Shown here piece after piece: positions 36,338 through 45,184 of a stretch of 64,000 nucleotides of DNA. Source of the stretch: RYN-230 sp963760405 (lineage in GTDB: Bacteria > Actinomycetota > Actinomycetes > Streptosporangiales > Streptosporangiaceae). A model generated the notes under the pieces. It worked only from the letters and a program-made list of their open reading frames with translations, was not told the DNA's origin and did no database searches. The stretch's first letter is position 1, and each line of letters opens with the position of its first letter. The stretch covers positions 62,001 to 126,000 of the forward strand of contig CAVXCV010000010.1 of the NCBI GenBank assembly GCA_963760405.1, in the 5' to 3' direction. The translations under genes and the position numbers were made by a program.

Positions 36338-37270
36338 CTACAGCGCCTCCAGGATGGTGTCGAGCAGCTTACGGGTGTGCGGTTCCTCGAGAACCTCGCC
36401 GATCCACGCGGCGGAGTCGGCTCGCTCCGGCGAGCGGGGATTGGGCTTCAGCCAGTCGGTGGCCGCGACCTCGGTGATGTGCCCGAGTTGCGCGATGAGC
36501 ATCGAGAAGTGCCCGCGCCGGGTCACCGTCGCCGGTCCGCCGGCTTCCCGGTAGGCGTCGGTCAGCGCACGCACCCGGCCCGAGTCGGCGCGGGCGAACT
36601 CGAAGAGGACGCACCCGAGCTCCTGGTTCGGATCGGCCGGACCACTGTTCTCCCAGTCGATGACGCACACTCCGCCGTCTGCGGTGGGCAGGACGTTGTC
36701 GGCCCACAGGTCGCGGTGACAGGTCCGGAGCATCTCCGGAGGCTCGATCCAGGACTCCAGCGCGACCAGCTCATCGCGCAGATCGGCCAGCCGGCCGGCG
36801 AACGGCGCTCCCGCCTCAAGAAGCTGCCCGACCAGATGGTCCCAGCGATCGGCGCCAACCGGTTCGTGATACCACGGGTCCAGCGGACTGAGGTCAGTGG
36901 CTGATACGCGGTGAATGGCGGCCACGGCCGCGCCCACCCGCGCCGGGTCGAGCCCGGAGTCGGGGGCATTCAGATCGACCCACTCATACAACCTGACCTG
37001 CCTGCCTTCTACGGCCGCGAACACGTGTCCTTCCGTGGTGCGCCGCACCTGCGGCGTCGGGACGCCGGCGGCGTAGGCCGCCTCCTGGAACGCGGTCGCC
37101 AAGCGCACCTCGTCCTCACTGGACCAGTGGAAGGGCACCTTCACCGCCCAGCTGCCATCTGCGGTGTCCAGCCGCCACACAAGTCCCTGCCTGCCCCGCG
37201 CGACCGGTCCGTCCGACAGCCGCGCAGCCTGGCCAAGAGCGAAGCGCCGGGCGAGGTCAGCGGCATCCAT
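36338..37270 (-). CDS. Aminoglycoside phosphotransferase-family kinase (310 aa)
   Basis: An APH/choline-kinase fold with the Brenner motif CHRDLWADNVLP and the metal motif VCVIDWENSG, plus an N-lobe with WAVKVPFHW. It phosphorylates a small-molecule hydroxyl using ATP; the substrate cannot be read from these motifs. ATG 37270 (MDAADLARR) is chosen; an upstream start would add six residues. Confidence 0.83.
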   Translation of the reverse strand: MDAADLARRFALGQAARLSDGPVARGRQGLVWRLDTADGSWAVKVPFHWSSEDEVRLATAFQEAAYAAGVPTPQVRRTTEGHVFAAVEGRQVRLYEWVDLNAPDSGLDPARVGAAVAAIHRVSATDLSPLDPWYHEPVGADRWDHLVGQLLEAGAPFAGRLADLRDELVALESWIEPPEMLRTCHRDLWADNVLPTADGGVCVIDWENSGPADPNQELGCVLFEFARADSGRVRALTDAYREAGGPATVTRRGHFSMLIAQLGHITEVAATDWLKPNPRSPERADSAAWIGEVLEEPHTRKLLDTILEAL

Positions 37271-37424
37271 CAGGCCACTCCAGCACACCTGCGCCCTGAG
37301 GGCAGCTCAGGCGTAATGTCGATCACGGTGGATTCCCCGGGCTACCCAATGCGCAGGACAACCGGGTCCGGGCTAGCCTCCGCACCGATGACGGCCATAA
37401 TCAGGCAGGTTAACGGCAAGCTGT
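37271..37424. other. Gap with a promoter-like element and orphan short frame
   Basis: TAGCCT at 37374-37379 sits a few bases before ATG 37387, which opens a 12-codon frame (MTAIIRQVNGKL, stop at 37425). This looks like the 5' stump of a leaderless gene whose body was deleted. Nothing else is seen here. Confidence 0.3.
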
Positions 37425-37457
37425 GAAGATGTTCCCCGGCTGTCGGCTCACATCTTC
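37425..37457 (-). terminator. Hairpin at the end of the RCC1 remnant
   Basis: GAAGATGT (37425-37432) pairs with ACATCTTC (37450-37457). The hairpin overlaps the stop codon of the RCC1-like remnant, consistent with the original terminator of that gene being retained. Confidence 0.45.
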
Positions 37458-37687
37458 GCTGGAACATTGATGACCACGTTGTTCGCGGTTGAGGAGATCG
37501 AGGTGGCCCCGGAGGCGATCAGGGTAGGGGTCGTGGCTGTGCTTGTCTGCCCGTCACCGAGCTGTCCGACGTGGCTGACGCCCCACGCGTAGACATTGCC
37601 GGTGGTTGACACGGCGTACGACGTGGCCGACCCGGTGGCCAGGCTCTGGTAGGTCACGCCGGCGGGGGCGGTGAACCGGACCGGAGA
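37448..37687 (-). pseudogene. C-terminal remnant of an RCC1-repeat protein
   Basis: One recognisable RCC1 blade survives: TGNVYAWGVSHVGQLGDGQ, then TTPTLIASG. It ends in NVVINVPAKM and a stop. RCC1 proteins have many such repeats forming a propeller, usually secreted in actinobacteria, and all upstream blades are missing. From 37688 to 37909 nothing coding is seen apart from the leader of the next gene. Confidence 0.75.
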
Positions 37688-37909
37688 TGGCTGCGGCCTG
37701 CCTCGATCCGCCGGTAGCAGGCAGGTGCCGAAGGTGCGGTAAGACGATCAACATGGGCGCCTGCGGTGTCTGCGGACAGCGGCAGCCCGCACGCGGTCGG
37801 ACGCCGCGCGGCGTCTCACCCGGCGGGGATGTGGTATCGGGGGCCGGGGGGCGGCAGGCTTGCCCTGGGTGGTCGCTGTGGCCGGAGCGCTGGTGGAAAG
37901 GGGTGGCTT

Positions 37910-38581
37910 GTGTCTGAGGGAGTGATGGGTGAGGGTCCGCTGCGGGCGGGGAGCCCGCTGAGAACGCCCCGGGCGGCCGCGGTCGCCGGGATCATCTTTT
38001 CTGTGCTGCTGATCGCCACGCTGGTGCTGCTGCGGGTTTCTGTCCCGGCCCATCCGGCCGTCGCCGGGGCGTGGCTGACCGATTCCCGGCGCCGGGCCGC
38101 GGTGGCGATCGCGCTGAACCTCGTCCCGTTCGCCGGGATCGCCTTCCTGTGGTTCGTCGGGGTGCTGCGGGACCGGATCGGCGAGCGCGAGGACCGCTTT
38201 TTCGCCACCGTGTTCCTGGGCAGCGCCATGTTGTTCGTGGCCATGTTGTTCGTGGCCGCAGCCGTGGCGGGCGGCCTCATCGCGGGCGTGACAACGGCCG
38301 GCCTGCCCGGCGCGGGCACCCTGGCGCTGGGCCGCAACCTCACCGCGACGCTGCTGAACGTCTACTCGATGCGGATGGCCGCGGTGTTCACCCTCACCAC
38401 GGTCACCATCGCACGCCGCACCCAGATCGTGTCCCGGTGGCTCACCATCGCCGGGCTGGTGACCGCGCTGGTACTACTGGTCGGGGTAGGCATCTCCCCC
38501 TGGGTAGAACTGCTGTTCCCGGCATGGATCCTGGCCCTGAGCCTTGACATCCTCCTAGCCAGCCCCACCCCATCAACCTGA
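37910..38581 (+). CDS. Hypothetical polytopic membrane protein (223 aa)
   Basis: About six hydrophobic segments, with loop words DSRRRAAVAIALNLVPFAGIA, GVLRDRIGEREDRFFATVFLGSAMLF and YSMRMAAVFTLTTVTIARRTQIVS. I do not recognise a characterised family. GTG 37910 is supported by AAAGGGG; an ATG at 37925 is possible. A decayed partial copy of its 3' half lies at 6334-6425, so the family is present more than once in this genome. Confidence 0.72.
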   Translation: MSEGVMGEGPLRAGSPLRTPRAAAVAGIIFSVLLIATLVLLRVSVPAHPAVAGAWLTDSRRRAAVAIALNLVPFAGIAFLWFVGVLRDRIGEREDRFFATVFLGSAMLFVAMLFVAAAVAGGLIAGVTTAGLPGAGTLALGRNLTATLLNVYSMRMAAVFTLTTVTIARRTQIVSRWLTIAGLVTALVLLVGVGISPWVELLFPAWILALSLDILLASPTPST

Positions 38582-38718
38582 ACGCCGCAGACCCGGGCCA
38601 CTGGTCGCACCTATAACCGAATTGCCGCACCGGATGCCTGTCGGACGGTGCCGGCTCGGCACCCATGCTCGCCCCGCGATGATGACGTGTCTGGACGTGG
38701 TGACAGAGAGGCTGGGGC

Positions 38719-39738
38719 ATGCGCTTCGTCGAGAGCTTGACCGCACGGGTGAACCGGATCATCGCCTGGGCGGATCGCGTGCAGCGCCGGCATGGCTTGC
38801 TCGGATTCCCCTACGCGGTGATCAAGAAGTACGGAGATGATGATGGCGGGCGCGAGGCCGCACTCATCACTTACTACGGTTTCCTCAGCATCTTCCCGTT
38901 GCTGTTGCTCGGCGTGGCGGTCCTGTCCCGGGTGCTGGCTGATAACCCAGAACTGCGGCAACGGCTCATCACCGCGATCGTCCCGAAAGCGCTGCAGTCC
39001 ACTGTCGAGCATTCGCTGACTGTCTTGCCGACGTCGACCGTCCCGTTCATCGCCGGCCTGATCGGCCTGCTGTTCTCTGCAACAGGTGTCGTGTTCTCCG
39101 CGTACCAGACGCTGAATCATGTCGCCGCCGTTCCCAGGCGGCTTCGTGCCGGGTTTGCGTCCCGATACGTCCGGGTGTTCCTGATACTGGCGACGCTGCT
39201 GCTTGGGGCACTGGCGGTCGGCGCACTCACTGTCGTGGTCACAGCGCTGCCCAGCGTGCCGGAAGCGGAACGCGCTGCGGCGGCGCTCGGGCAGGCCGTG
39301 ATCATCTTCGCCGTCTTGCTGCTTGGCGCCAGACTGCTGCTTGCGCGGCCAGCGCCGTTCCGTGCTCTCTGGCCGGCCGCCGTTCTGGGCGCTGCAGCGG
39401 TGACCCTGGTGCTCAATCTCGGTGCACCACTGCTGGCGGGGCTGGTGCGCAAGGCCGGGCCCGTCTACGGGAGCTTCGCAACCGTGGCGGGCATGTTCGG
39501 CCTGCTCTACCTGGTCAACCAGGCACTGGTCTACGCGGCCGAGATCGCAGCCGTTCGATATGCCGGCCTGTGGCCACGAGCGCTGGATCTGAACCGCCCC
39601 ACGGCGGCCGACGCCCGCGCGCTGGCTCTGCTCGCCCGCGAGCAAGAACGCATCCCGGCTGCGCGGATCGAGTTCCACCTGGTGCCCCGCGATTCGTCCC
39701 CAGCCGACAACGGCTCGGCGGGGCCAGGTCCTCCCTAG
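38719..39738 (+). CDS. YihY/BrkB-family inner-membrane protein (339 aa)
   Basis: Typical YihY layout: a short cytosolic N-terminus, the conserved EAALITYYGFLSIFPLLLLGVAVLSRVL block, then five further helices. A C-terminal cytosolic tail follows and no signal peptide is present. The family was once named RNase BN in error; the actual role is unknown, with efflux or envelope functions suggested. ATG 38719 (MRFVESL). Single-gene unit. Confidence 0.87.
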   Translation: MRFVESLTARVNRIIAWADRVQRRHGLLGFPYAVIKKYGDDDGGREAALITYYGFLSIFPLLLLGVAVLSRVLADNPELRQRLITAIVPKALQSTVEHSLTVLPTSTVPFIAGLIGLLFSATGVVFSAYQTLNHVAAVPRRLRAGFASRYVRVFLILATLLLGALAVGALTVVVTALPSVPEAERAAAALGQAVIIFAVLLLGARLLLARPAPFRALWPAAVLGAAAVTLVLNLGAPLLAGLVRKAGPVYGSFATVAGMFGLLYLVNQALVYAAEIAAVRYAGLWPRALDLNRPTAADARALALLAREQERIPAARIEFHLVPRDSSPADNGSAGPGPP

Positions 39739-39776
39739 CAACTCAGGCTGGCTTCTCCGATCAGTGCCACCTGCAG
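39735..39776 (+). pseudogene. Possible tiny remnant of an AraC-type HTH
   Basis: LATQAGFSDQCHLQ fits the second helix-turn-helix of AraC regulators (LA..GFSDQSHL). Only about 14 residues remain, overlapping the end of the YihY gene and broken on both sides. The match is short and could be coincidence. The remaining bases up to 39906 are a leader for the sulfurtransferase gene. Confidence 0.25.
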
Positions 39777-39906
39777 TCCGATCACAGGTGAGGTCTGGCA
39801 CGAACCCGGTGGTACGCCAAGGTTTCGCCAACATTGGAGCAACGTTGTGGCAATGGCGCCGCTGTAGAACTGTCCCCGAAGACACCGGGAGTGCGGGGAG
39901 GTTCAG

Positions 39907-40767
39907 ATGAAGACGGCAACACAGAAGGCTGCATCCAGGCCAGGGCTTGGTCTCGGCGAAGGGGTGCTCGTGGATCGGCAATGGCTGGCCGCTCACCTGC
40001 TCGATCCGCGGGTGCGGGTGGTCGAGGTCGATGTCAGCCCGGTGGCCTACCACGACTGGCACATCGACGGTGCCGTGCTATGGAACGTCTACACCGATTT
40101 GAAGGATGCCGACTACCGTACCGTGGGCACCGCCACGCTGGAGCGGCTCGTTGCGCGTTCGGGGATCGGCCCGGAATCGACGGTGGTGTTCTACGGGTAC
40201 GCGCCCGCCCTGGGCTTGTGGCTGATGAAGCTCCACGGGCACCCGGACGTGCGCATTCTCGACTGCTCTCGTGACACCTGGCGGGCCGGAGGCCATCCGT
40301 GGAGCACCGCCACGAGCGAGCTGCCTGCCGGTGGCTACCGGCTAGACGGCGAGGACCATGGCGTCCGAGCGGACCGGGTGGCGGTGCAAGACGCTATCGG
40401 CCGGCCCGGTACGACCCTGGTGGACGTGCGCTCAGCGGCCGAGTACCGGGGGGACTGCTTCTGGCCCTCCGGCGGCATGGAGCCAGGCGGCCGCGCCGGT
40501 CACCTGCCATCAGCTGTCCACCAGCCCATCGACGGCCTCTACAACGCCGATGGGTCGTTCCGCTCCGCCGCAGAATTGCGCGGTGTCTTCTCGCCGGCCG
40601 TTCTCGACGGCGGCCGTGAGCTGATCACCTACTGCACTATCGGGGGACGCGCCGCCACCGCCTGGTTCGTGCTCACCTACCTGCTCGGGCGCGAGCGGGT
40701 CCGGGTCTATGACGGGTCATGGGCGGAGTGGGGCCGCACCCCCGGCACCCCCGTCGAGCGCCCATAG
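39907..40767 (+). CDS. Thiosulfate/3-mercaptopyruvate sulfurtransferase, two rhodanese domains (286 aa)
   Basis: Tandem rhodanese domains. The first (VRVVEVDVSPVAYHDWHIDGAVLWN) is structural and has no cysteine at the active-loop position (FYGYAPALG). The second carries the active site ITYCTIGGRAATAWF with the persulfide cysteine, and the LVDVRSAAEYRG strand before it. Sulfur transfer to cyanide or thiols in the cytosol is the expected reaction. GGGGAGG stands before ATG 39907. Confidence 0.9.
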   Translation: MKTATQKAASRPGLGLGEGVLVDRQWLAAHLLDPRVRVVEVDVSPVAYHDWHIDGAVLWNVYTDLKDADYRTVGTATLERLVARSGIGPESTVVFYGYAPALGLWLMKLHGHPDVRILDCSRDTWRAGGHPWSTATSELPAGGYRLDGEDHGVRADRVAVQDAIGRPGTTLVDVRSAAEYRGDCFWPSGGMEPGGRAGHLPSAVHQPIDGLYNADGSFRSAAELRGVFSPAVLDGGRELITYCTIGGRAATAWFVLTYLLGRERVRVYDGSWAEWGRTPGTPVERP

Positions 40768-40900
40768 GCGATTCCCGCGGAACGGGGGGGCGATGACCAA
40801 GACAGAACCAAGGGCGCCGAGGGCTGGGGCGGATGCAGCCCGGTGTGCGGTGTGAGCAGGTCCCTCGCATTGCGCATGCGCTGGCGAGGCCGCGCCGGAG

Positions 40901-41059
40901 TTACTCGGCCTGGATCCAGCTGAGCAGGTCCTCCCGGCTGACCGTGGCCAGTAGGGCCGGATGGTCGCTGGCCATGTGCCCCCGGATCACCCCGACCACC
41001 TGGTCATCGCTATCGCCGCGGGCCACGAAACCGCACTCGCAGCGGATCAGCTTCGTCAT
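40901..41059 (-). CDS. DUF1059-family small protein (52 aa)
   Basis: A short but complete frame: MTKLIRCECGFVARGDSDDQV, then IRGHMASDHP and ending SWIQAE. The Cys-x-Cys pair, GDSDDQV and the histidines are the DUF1059 signature. The His/Cys pattern suggests a small metal-binding or zinc-like fold; function unknown. GGGAGGGG lies just before ATG 41059. Divergent from the SARP-family gene across 58 bp. Confidence 0.82.
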   Translation of the reverse strand: MTKLIRCECGFVARGDSDDQVVGVIRGHMASDHPALLATVSREDLLSWIQAE

Positions 41060-41117
41060 CGCCCCTCCCACCTAGCGTTGCTGGCTTCTATAGGCAGCGT
41101 ATTGCCAAGATGTTGGT

Positions 41118-41876
41118 GTGACCTTGGCGTCCCCGCACCCGGTGCGGATCCAGATCTGCGGAGCGCTGGCCATCGAGCGCGATGGCCAGCGGCTGGATGC
41201 GCGCCTGCCCGGCCGCCAGGGCCGACTGCTGTTCACTTACCTGATCGTCAACCGCCACCGCCAGGTCTCCCGGGACGAGCTGGCCGAGGCCCTGTGGCGG
41301 GAACCCGATCCTGCCGCCGTCGATGCCCGGCTGAACCCGCTGCTGTCCAAGCTGCGCCGGGTCTTCGGCGCCGACGCCGTGGACGGCCGCTCCACGATCC
41401 GGCTGTGCCTGCCCGATGCCTGGGTCAACCTCGAAGCCGCCGCCGAGGCCATCCACCGAGCCGAATCCTCGGTCGCCCAGCAGGAGTGGGCGCGAGCCTG
41501 GGGGCCGGCGCTCACCGCGTTGCTCGTAGCCGAGCGCGGCTTCCTCCCGGGTGAAGACGCCCCCTGGATCGACGAGATCCGCCACCAGCTTACGAAACTC
41601 CGCCTGCGCGCCCTGGAATGCTACGCCGCCGCCGGGCTGGGCCTCGGCGGAACCGAGCTCGCCGCTGCAATCCGGGCCGGCCAGCAGCTCACCCGCCTGG
41701 CTCCGCTCCGCGAAAGCGGCTACCGCTACCTCATGCAAGCCCTCGCCGCCCAGGACAACCTGGCCGAAGCGCTCAGCGTCTACGGCCAGCTCAGCGAGTG
41801 TCTGCGCGACCAGCTCGGTGTCTCACCCAGCCCAGCCACCCGCCAGCTCTACCAGCGGCTCCTCGCCGCAACCTGA
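41118..41876 (+). CDS. SARP/AfsR-type regulator: OmpR-like winged helix plus BTAD (252 aa)
   Basis: An N-terminal OmpR/PhoB-like DNA-binding region (GRQGRLLFTYLIVNRHRQVSRDELAEALW) is followed by the bacterial transcription activator domain (ECYAAAGLGLGG, YRYLMQALAAQDNLAEALSVYGQLSECLRDQLGVSPS). Short SARPs of this size activate secondary-metabolite or accessory genes. GTG 41118 is used. Two reductase-like genes follow at 42130 and may be targets. No ATPase domain is present, unlike AfsR itself. Confidence 0.87.
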   Translation: MTLASPHPVRIQICGALAIERDGQRLDARLPGRQGRLLFTYLIVNRHRQVSRDELAEALWREPDPAAVDARLNPLLSKLRRVFGADAVDGRSTIRLCLPDAWVNLEAAAEAIHRAESSVAQQEWARAWGPALTALLVAERGFLPGEDAPWIDEIRHQLTKLRLRALECYAAAGLGLGGTELAAAIRAGQQLTRLAPLRESGYRYLMQALAAQDNLAEALSVYGQLSECLRDQLGVSPSPATRQLYQRLLAAT

Positions 41877-41887
41877 ACGATGCGAGG

Positions 41888-42013
41888 AACACCTGGCTGC
41901 CTGCCCCAGCAGGCGACTTCCGCCCGATCATGCGGCTCTACGAGCCCCGCCAGGCCATCCTGGACGGCACCTGCACACTGCCGCCCATCCACCACCTCGG
42001 CGGACTGCCATAA
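41888..42013 (+). pseudogene. C-terminal remnant of a DUF1254/DUF1214 protein
   Basis: NTWLPAPAGDFRPIMRLYEP and AILDGTCTLPPI are the characteristic last strands of DUF1214 proteins. Only about 41 residues before the stop remain, directly behind the SARP-family stop. The region 42014-42129 contains no further gene. Confidence 0.72.
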
Positions 42014-42129
42014 GGGCGTGCGCCAGCAGGCTGATAGGCGATGCCGGGCCCGGGCGATGATTTCGGCTCCGGCCGGCCGTCTGATACATCACGCCGCTGC
42101 CGGCGGCCTGACTGCTGAGGAGAGAGCCG

Positions 42130-42741
42130 ATGGGCAAGGTGCTCGCAGGGATCACCGTCTCCGTGGACGGCTTCATCACCGGGCCCGGTGATGGCCCTGG
42201 CTGCGGGCTCGGGGCTGGCGGTGAGCGCCTGCACTACTGGGTGTTCGGTGGGCCCTGGAGCTATGACTCGCCCGGGCGCGGGGAGCCGGCCGGTGAGGAC
42301 AAGGCCTGGCTGGAGGAGACAATGGGAGCCAACGGTGCGGTGATCGCAGGCCGCGGCACCTACGAGGCGGCTGGGCACTGGGGTGGCAAGAACCCCTGGG
42401 GCATCCCGTTCTTTGTGGTCACCCATCGCCCCGCAGAGCAGCCGCCCGGGGATGACTTCGTCTTCGCCGGGAGCCTCGCCGGGGCGGTCGATCAGGCCAA
42501 GGCCGCGGCCGGCGAGAAGCAGGTACATGTGATGGGCGGCGCAGACCTCATCCGCCAGGCCCTGGCTGCCGGGCTGGTCGACGAGCTCACGATCATCATC
42601 GCCCCGGTGATCCTCGGTGCCGGCAAGCGCCTGTTCGACGGGTTCGGCGAATCCCTGGAACTCGAGCACCTCGGAGTGCGCCAGTCGCCGTTCGCGACTT
42701 TCATCGACTACCGCGTGAAGAGTAAAGGCGGGGAGTCCTGA
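42130..42741 (+). CDS. Dihydrofolate reductase-family (RibD C-domain-like) protein (203 aa)
   Basis: DHFR/RibD-C fold: MGKVLAGITVSVDGFITGP, the GANGAVIAGRGTYEAAGHWGG nucleotide-binding stretch and VHVMGGADLIRQALAAGLVDELTIIIAPVILGAGKRLF. These proteins reduce small pteridine-like or other carbonyl/C=N substrates with NADPH; actual substrate unknown. GAGGAGAGA precedes ATG 42130. Translationally coupled (TGATG) to a second, diverged copy immediately downstream. Confidence 0.88.
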   Translation: MGKVLAGITVSVDGFITGPGDGPGCGLGAGGERLHYWVFGGPWSYDSPGRGEPAGEDKAWLEETMGANGAVIAGRGTYEAAGHWGGKNPWGIPFFVVTHRPAEQPPGDDFVFAGSLAGAVDQAKAAAGEKQVHVMGGADLIRQALAAGLVDELTIIIAPVILGAGKRLFDGFGESLELEHLGVRQSPFATFIDYRVKSKGGES

Positions 42742-43304
42742 TGGCCAAGCTGATCTACTCGGCGATCGCCTCGGCGGACGGCTACGTCGAAGACACCGCA
42801 GGCAGCTTCGACTGGGCGGCACCCGGCGAAGAGCTGCTCTGCTTCGTCAACGACCTCGAGCGACCGGTCGGCACCTACCTTTACGGGCGCCGGATGTACG
42901 AGACGATGCTCTACTGGGAGACTGCCCACACAGTGCCCGGCCAGCCGTCCTCCGTCCGGGAGTTCACCAGCATCTGGCAGGCAGCCGGGAAGATCGTGTT
43001 CTCAACGACACTCCCATCGGTGTCGAGCGCCAGGACACGGATCGAACGGAACTTCGATCCCGGCATGATCCGGCAGCTGAAGTCGGCCACCGAGCACGAC
43101 ATGACCGTGGGAGGTGCCGGCCTGGCCGGGCAGGCCATCAACGCCGGGCTGGTCGACGAGCTGCAGCTGTTCCTGGTTCCCGTTCTCGTCGGAGGGGGCA
43201 AACCAGCGCTCCCCGGCGGTATCCGCTCGGATCTGGAACTCCTGGACACGCGGCGGTTCGCAAGCGGTGCTGTTTACCTCAGGTACCGCCCCACGTCAGC
43301 CTGA
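42741..43304 (+). CDS. Second dihydrofolate reductase-family protein (187 aa)
   Basis: Same fold as its neighbour but distinctly diverged: MAKLIYSAIASADGYVEDTAG, TYLYGRRMYETMLYWET, EHDMTVGGAGLAGQAINAGLVDELQLFLVPVLVGGGKPALPG. The ATG overlaps the preceding TGA. Two unlike copies in one operon suggest a heterodimer or two consecutive reductions (inference). Confidence 0.87.
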   Translation: MAKLIYSAIASADGYVEDTAGSFDWAAPGEELLCFVNDLERPVGTYLYGRRMYETMLYWETAHTVPGQPSSVREFTSIWQAAGKIVFSTTLPSVSSARTRIERNFDPGMIRQLKSATEHDMTVGGAGLAGQAINAGLVDELQLFLVPVLVGGGKPALPGGIRSDLELLDTRRFASGAVYLRYRPTSA

Positions 43305-43321
43305 TCACCTCCGGCGTGTCA

Positions 43322-43447
43322 TCAGTAGGGACGATCTGCGGCGTCGGTGCTGGCCGGGTCGTCGCCGGCTCGATCCAGCCACTCGGACAGCAGGGTGCGT
43401 TCGGCGGCGCGCCGTTCGGTGACCAGAAGCCGGCCGCGCGCCTCGTT
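43322..43447 (-). other. Coding-like tail after the FHA gene, possibly its frameshifted C-terminus
   Basis: In the frame one base off from the FHA gene, the minus strand reads LNEARGRLLVTERRAAERTLLSEWLDRAGDDP and stops at 43322. It has a helical, protein-like composition but no start codon. Either an indel at about 43447 separates it from the FHA gene or it is a remnant of another gene. Confidence 0.4.
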
Positions 43448-43896
43448 TAGGTCGAGACGATGGTCACGACGGTGTGGCCGATCTTGATCTTGTCGCCTTT
43501 CTTCAGCCGCTGGGGTGCGTGGATGCGGCGCCCATTGAGCCAGGTGCCGTTTTTTGAGTCAAGGTCTTCGACGTACCACAGGCCGTGGGCGGCCTGGAAG
43601 CGGGCGTGCTGGGTGGAGGCGAAGTCATCGCTGATGACGAGCGCGCCCAGGCGCCCGGCCGTGAAGCCGGCGTGGAAAGTGTGCTGCTGGTCTCCGGCCT
43701 GGAGGAGCAGGGACTGGGCAGGGGCGGCATCGGCGAGGGTAATGCCGGTTTGCCCGGCGACAGCGGACACGGCGACTTTCCAGGCTTGCTGCTCCTGCTC
43801 GCTGCTGTCTTCCCACGGCGGAAGGGACCCAGGGTGCGCGCCGCGGTGGGCTTCATAGGCGGTTCGCGCGAGGTGCTCGAGGCCGGCGCTGGTCAC
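43447..43896 (-). CDS. FHA-domain protein (149 aa)
   Basis: The C-terminal half is a forkhead-associated domain: LGALVISDDFASTQHARFQAAHGLWYVEDLDSKNGTWLNGRRI, with the SxxH and NG phosphothreonine-binding residues intact. The N-terminal about 60 residues (GLEHLARTAYEAHRGAHPGSLPPWEDSSEQEQQAW) form a small helical module. GTG 43896 is inferred as start because upstream codons look non-coding. It likely binds a kinase-phosphorylated partner; no Ser/Thr kinase lies in the window. Confidence 0.82.
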   Translation of the reverse strand: MTSAGLEHLARTAYEAHRGAHPGSLPPWEDSSEQEQQAWKVAVSAVAGQTGITLADAAPAQSLLLQAGDQQHTFHAGFTAGRLGALVISDDFASTQHARFQAAHGLWYVEDLDSKNGTWLNGRRIHAPQRLKKGDKIKIGHTVVTIVST

Positions 43897-44140
43897 GCCT
43901 TCGATGATGCCAGAGGTGGGGGAGGGCTGCCCGGAAACCGCCAGGCGCTGATGCGGCGTGGCTAGGGTCCGGGAAAGTACTACGACCGCTGGGACAGCCG
44001 GACTCCAGAGCCCGGCTGACGGCAGCGCCGGGGACCGGGCGGCAGTGCGGTGAGACAGTTGTCCGGCTGCGGCGGCGTGGAGTGCCGTCGGTCTGGCCCC
44101 TGGGAAGGCCATCGCTGCGCCGCCTGGGGGTGGCGTTACG

Positions 44141-45184
44141 GTGCACTCCAGCGGCGCTCAGTCAACCGAATCGGAGCGCGTGGCCGCGGCGAAGCTGCTG
44201 CGACTGATCTGGGGGATGCACATCTCGCGCGCGGTCTATGCCGCGGCCGAGCTGGGGATCGCCGATCTGCTCGCCGAGGGCCCCATGAGCACGGAGGAGC
44301 TGGCCAGGGTCACCCGCACCCACGAGCCGTCGCTCTACCGCGTTCTTCGCCTGCTCGCGGCGCTGGGCGTGTTCGACGAGCGGTATCCCCGATGCTTCAG
44401 CCTGACGGTGCTAGGTGATCGCCTGGGTTCCGGCAAGCCCGCAGGAATGCGGTCGTGGGCAACCTTCCTGGACGCGCTCGGCGGCGTCCGGCCGTTCGAG
44501 CACATCCTCGATACCGTCAAGACGGGCAGGCCCGGCTTTGACGCTGCCTTCGGCATGGGCATCTTCGATTTCCTCGCTCAGCACCCGGAGAACGCGGCCA
44601 CCTTCGACGCTGCGATGTCCGAGCGAACCGCGGCATTCGCGCCCAGCGTCGCCGGCACCTACGACTTCTCGGACATGCGCACCGTCGTCGACGTCGGCGG
44701 AGGCCGGGGGACGCTGCTGGCCGAGATCCTGCGGAAGCACGGCCACCTGCATGGAGTGCTGCTCGAGACCCCGACCGTGGCCGCCCGCGCCGAGGCGCTG
44801 CTCGACGCGATCGAGATAGCGGATCGCAGCGAGGTGCTAGCGGGGGACTTCTTCGAGCAGGTTCCCGAACACGCAGACTGCTACCTGCTGGCGAACGTCT
44901 TGCACGACTGGGACGACGCGCGCGCGATCGAGATCCTGCGCAACTGCCGCCAGTCGATGGCCAGGGCAGGCAGGGTGCTGATCATCGAGCGGCTGATCCC
45001 CGACGACGGCAGCGACGCCGTGCCAGCCCTGCTGAGCGACATCAACATGCTCGTGCTCACCGGCGGGCGAGAACGCACCAACGACGAGTACGGCGAACTC
45101 CTCAGGTCTGCCGGGCTGAAGCTCGGCAGCATTCAGCCGGTTGCCTTCCCCTACGGCGTGATCGAGGGCCTGGCCGCGGTCTAG
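44141..45184 (+). CDS. O-methyltransferase, methyltransferase_2/plant-type dimerisation (347 aa)
   Basis: A winged-helix dimerisation N-terminus (YAAAELGIADLLAEGPMSTEELARVTRT) is followed by a SAM domain with DVGGGRGTLLAEIL, the His of NVLHDWDDARAIEIL and ERLIPDD. This fits actinobacterial small-molecule O-methyltransferases (TcmO/acetylserotonin-type). GTG 44141 (MHSSGAQ) is the start. Convergent with and overlapping the stop of the next gene by 4 nt. Confidence 0.88.
   Translation: MHSSGAQSTESERVAAAKLLRLIWGMHISRAVYAAAELGIADLLAEGPMSTEELARVTRTHEPSLYRVLRLLAALGVFDERYPRCFSLTVLGDRLGSGKPAGMRSWATFLDALGGVRPFEHILDTVKTGRPGFDAAFGMGIFDFLAQHPENAATFDAAMSERTAAFAPSVAGTYDFSDMRTVVDVGGGRGTLLAEILRKHGHLHGVLLETPTVAARAEALLDAIEIADRSEVLAGDFFEQVPEHADCYLLANVLHDWDDARAIEILRNCRQSMARAGRVLIIERLIPDDGSDAVPALLSDINMLVLTGGRERTNDEYGELLRSAGLKLGSIQPVAFPYGVIEGLAAV

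Noticed and set aside
38611..40062. A 483-residue minus-strand frame opposite YihY
   Set aside because: Same cause: a mirror frame of GC-rich codons with no recognisable domain.
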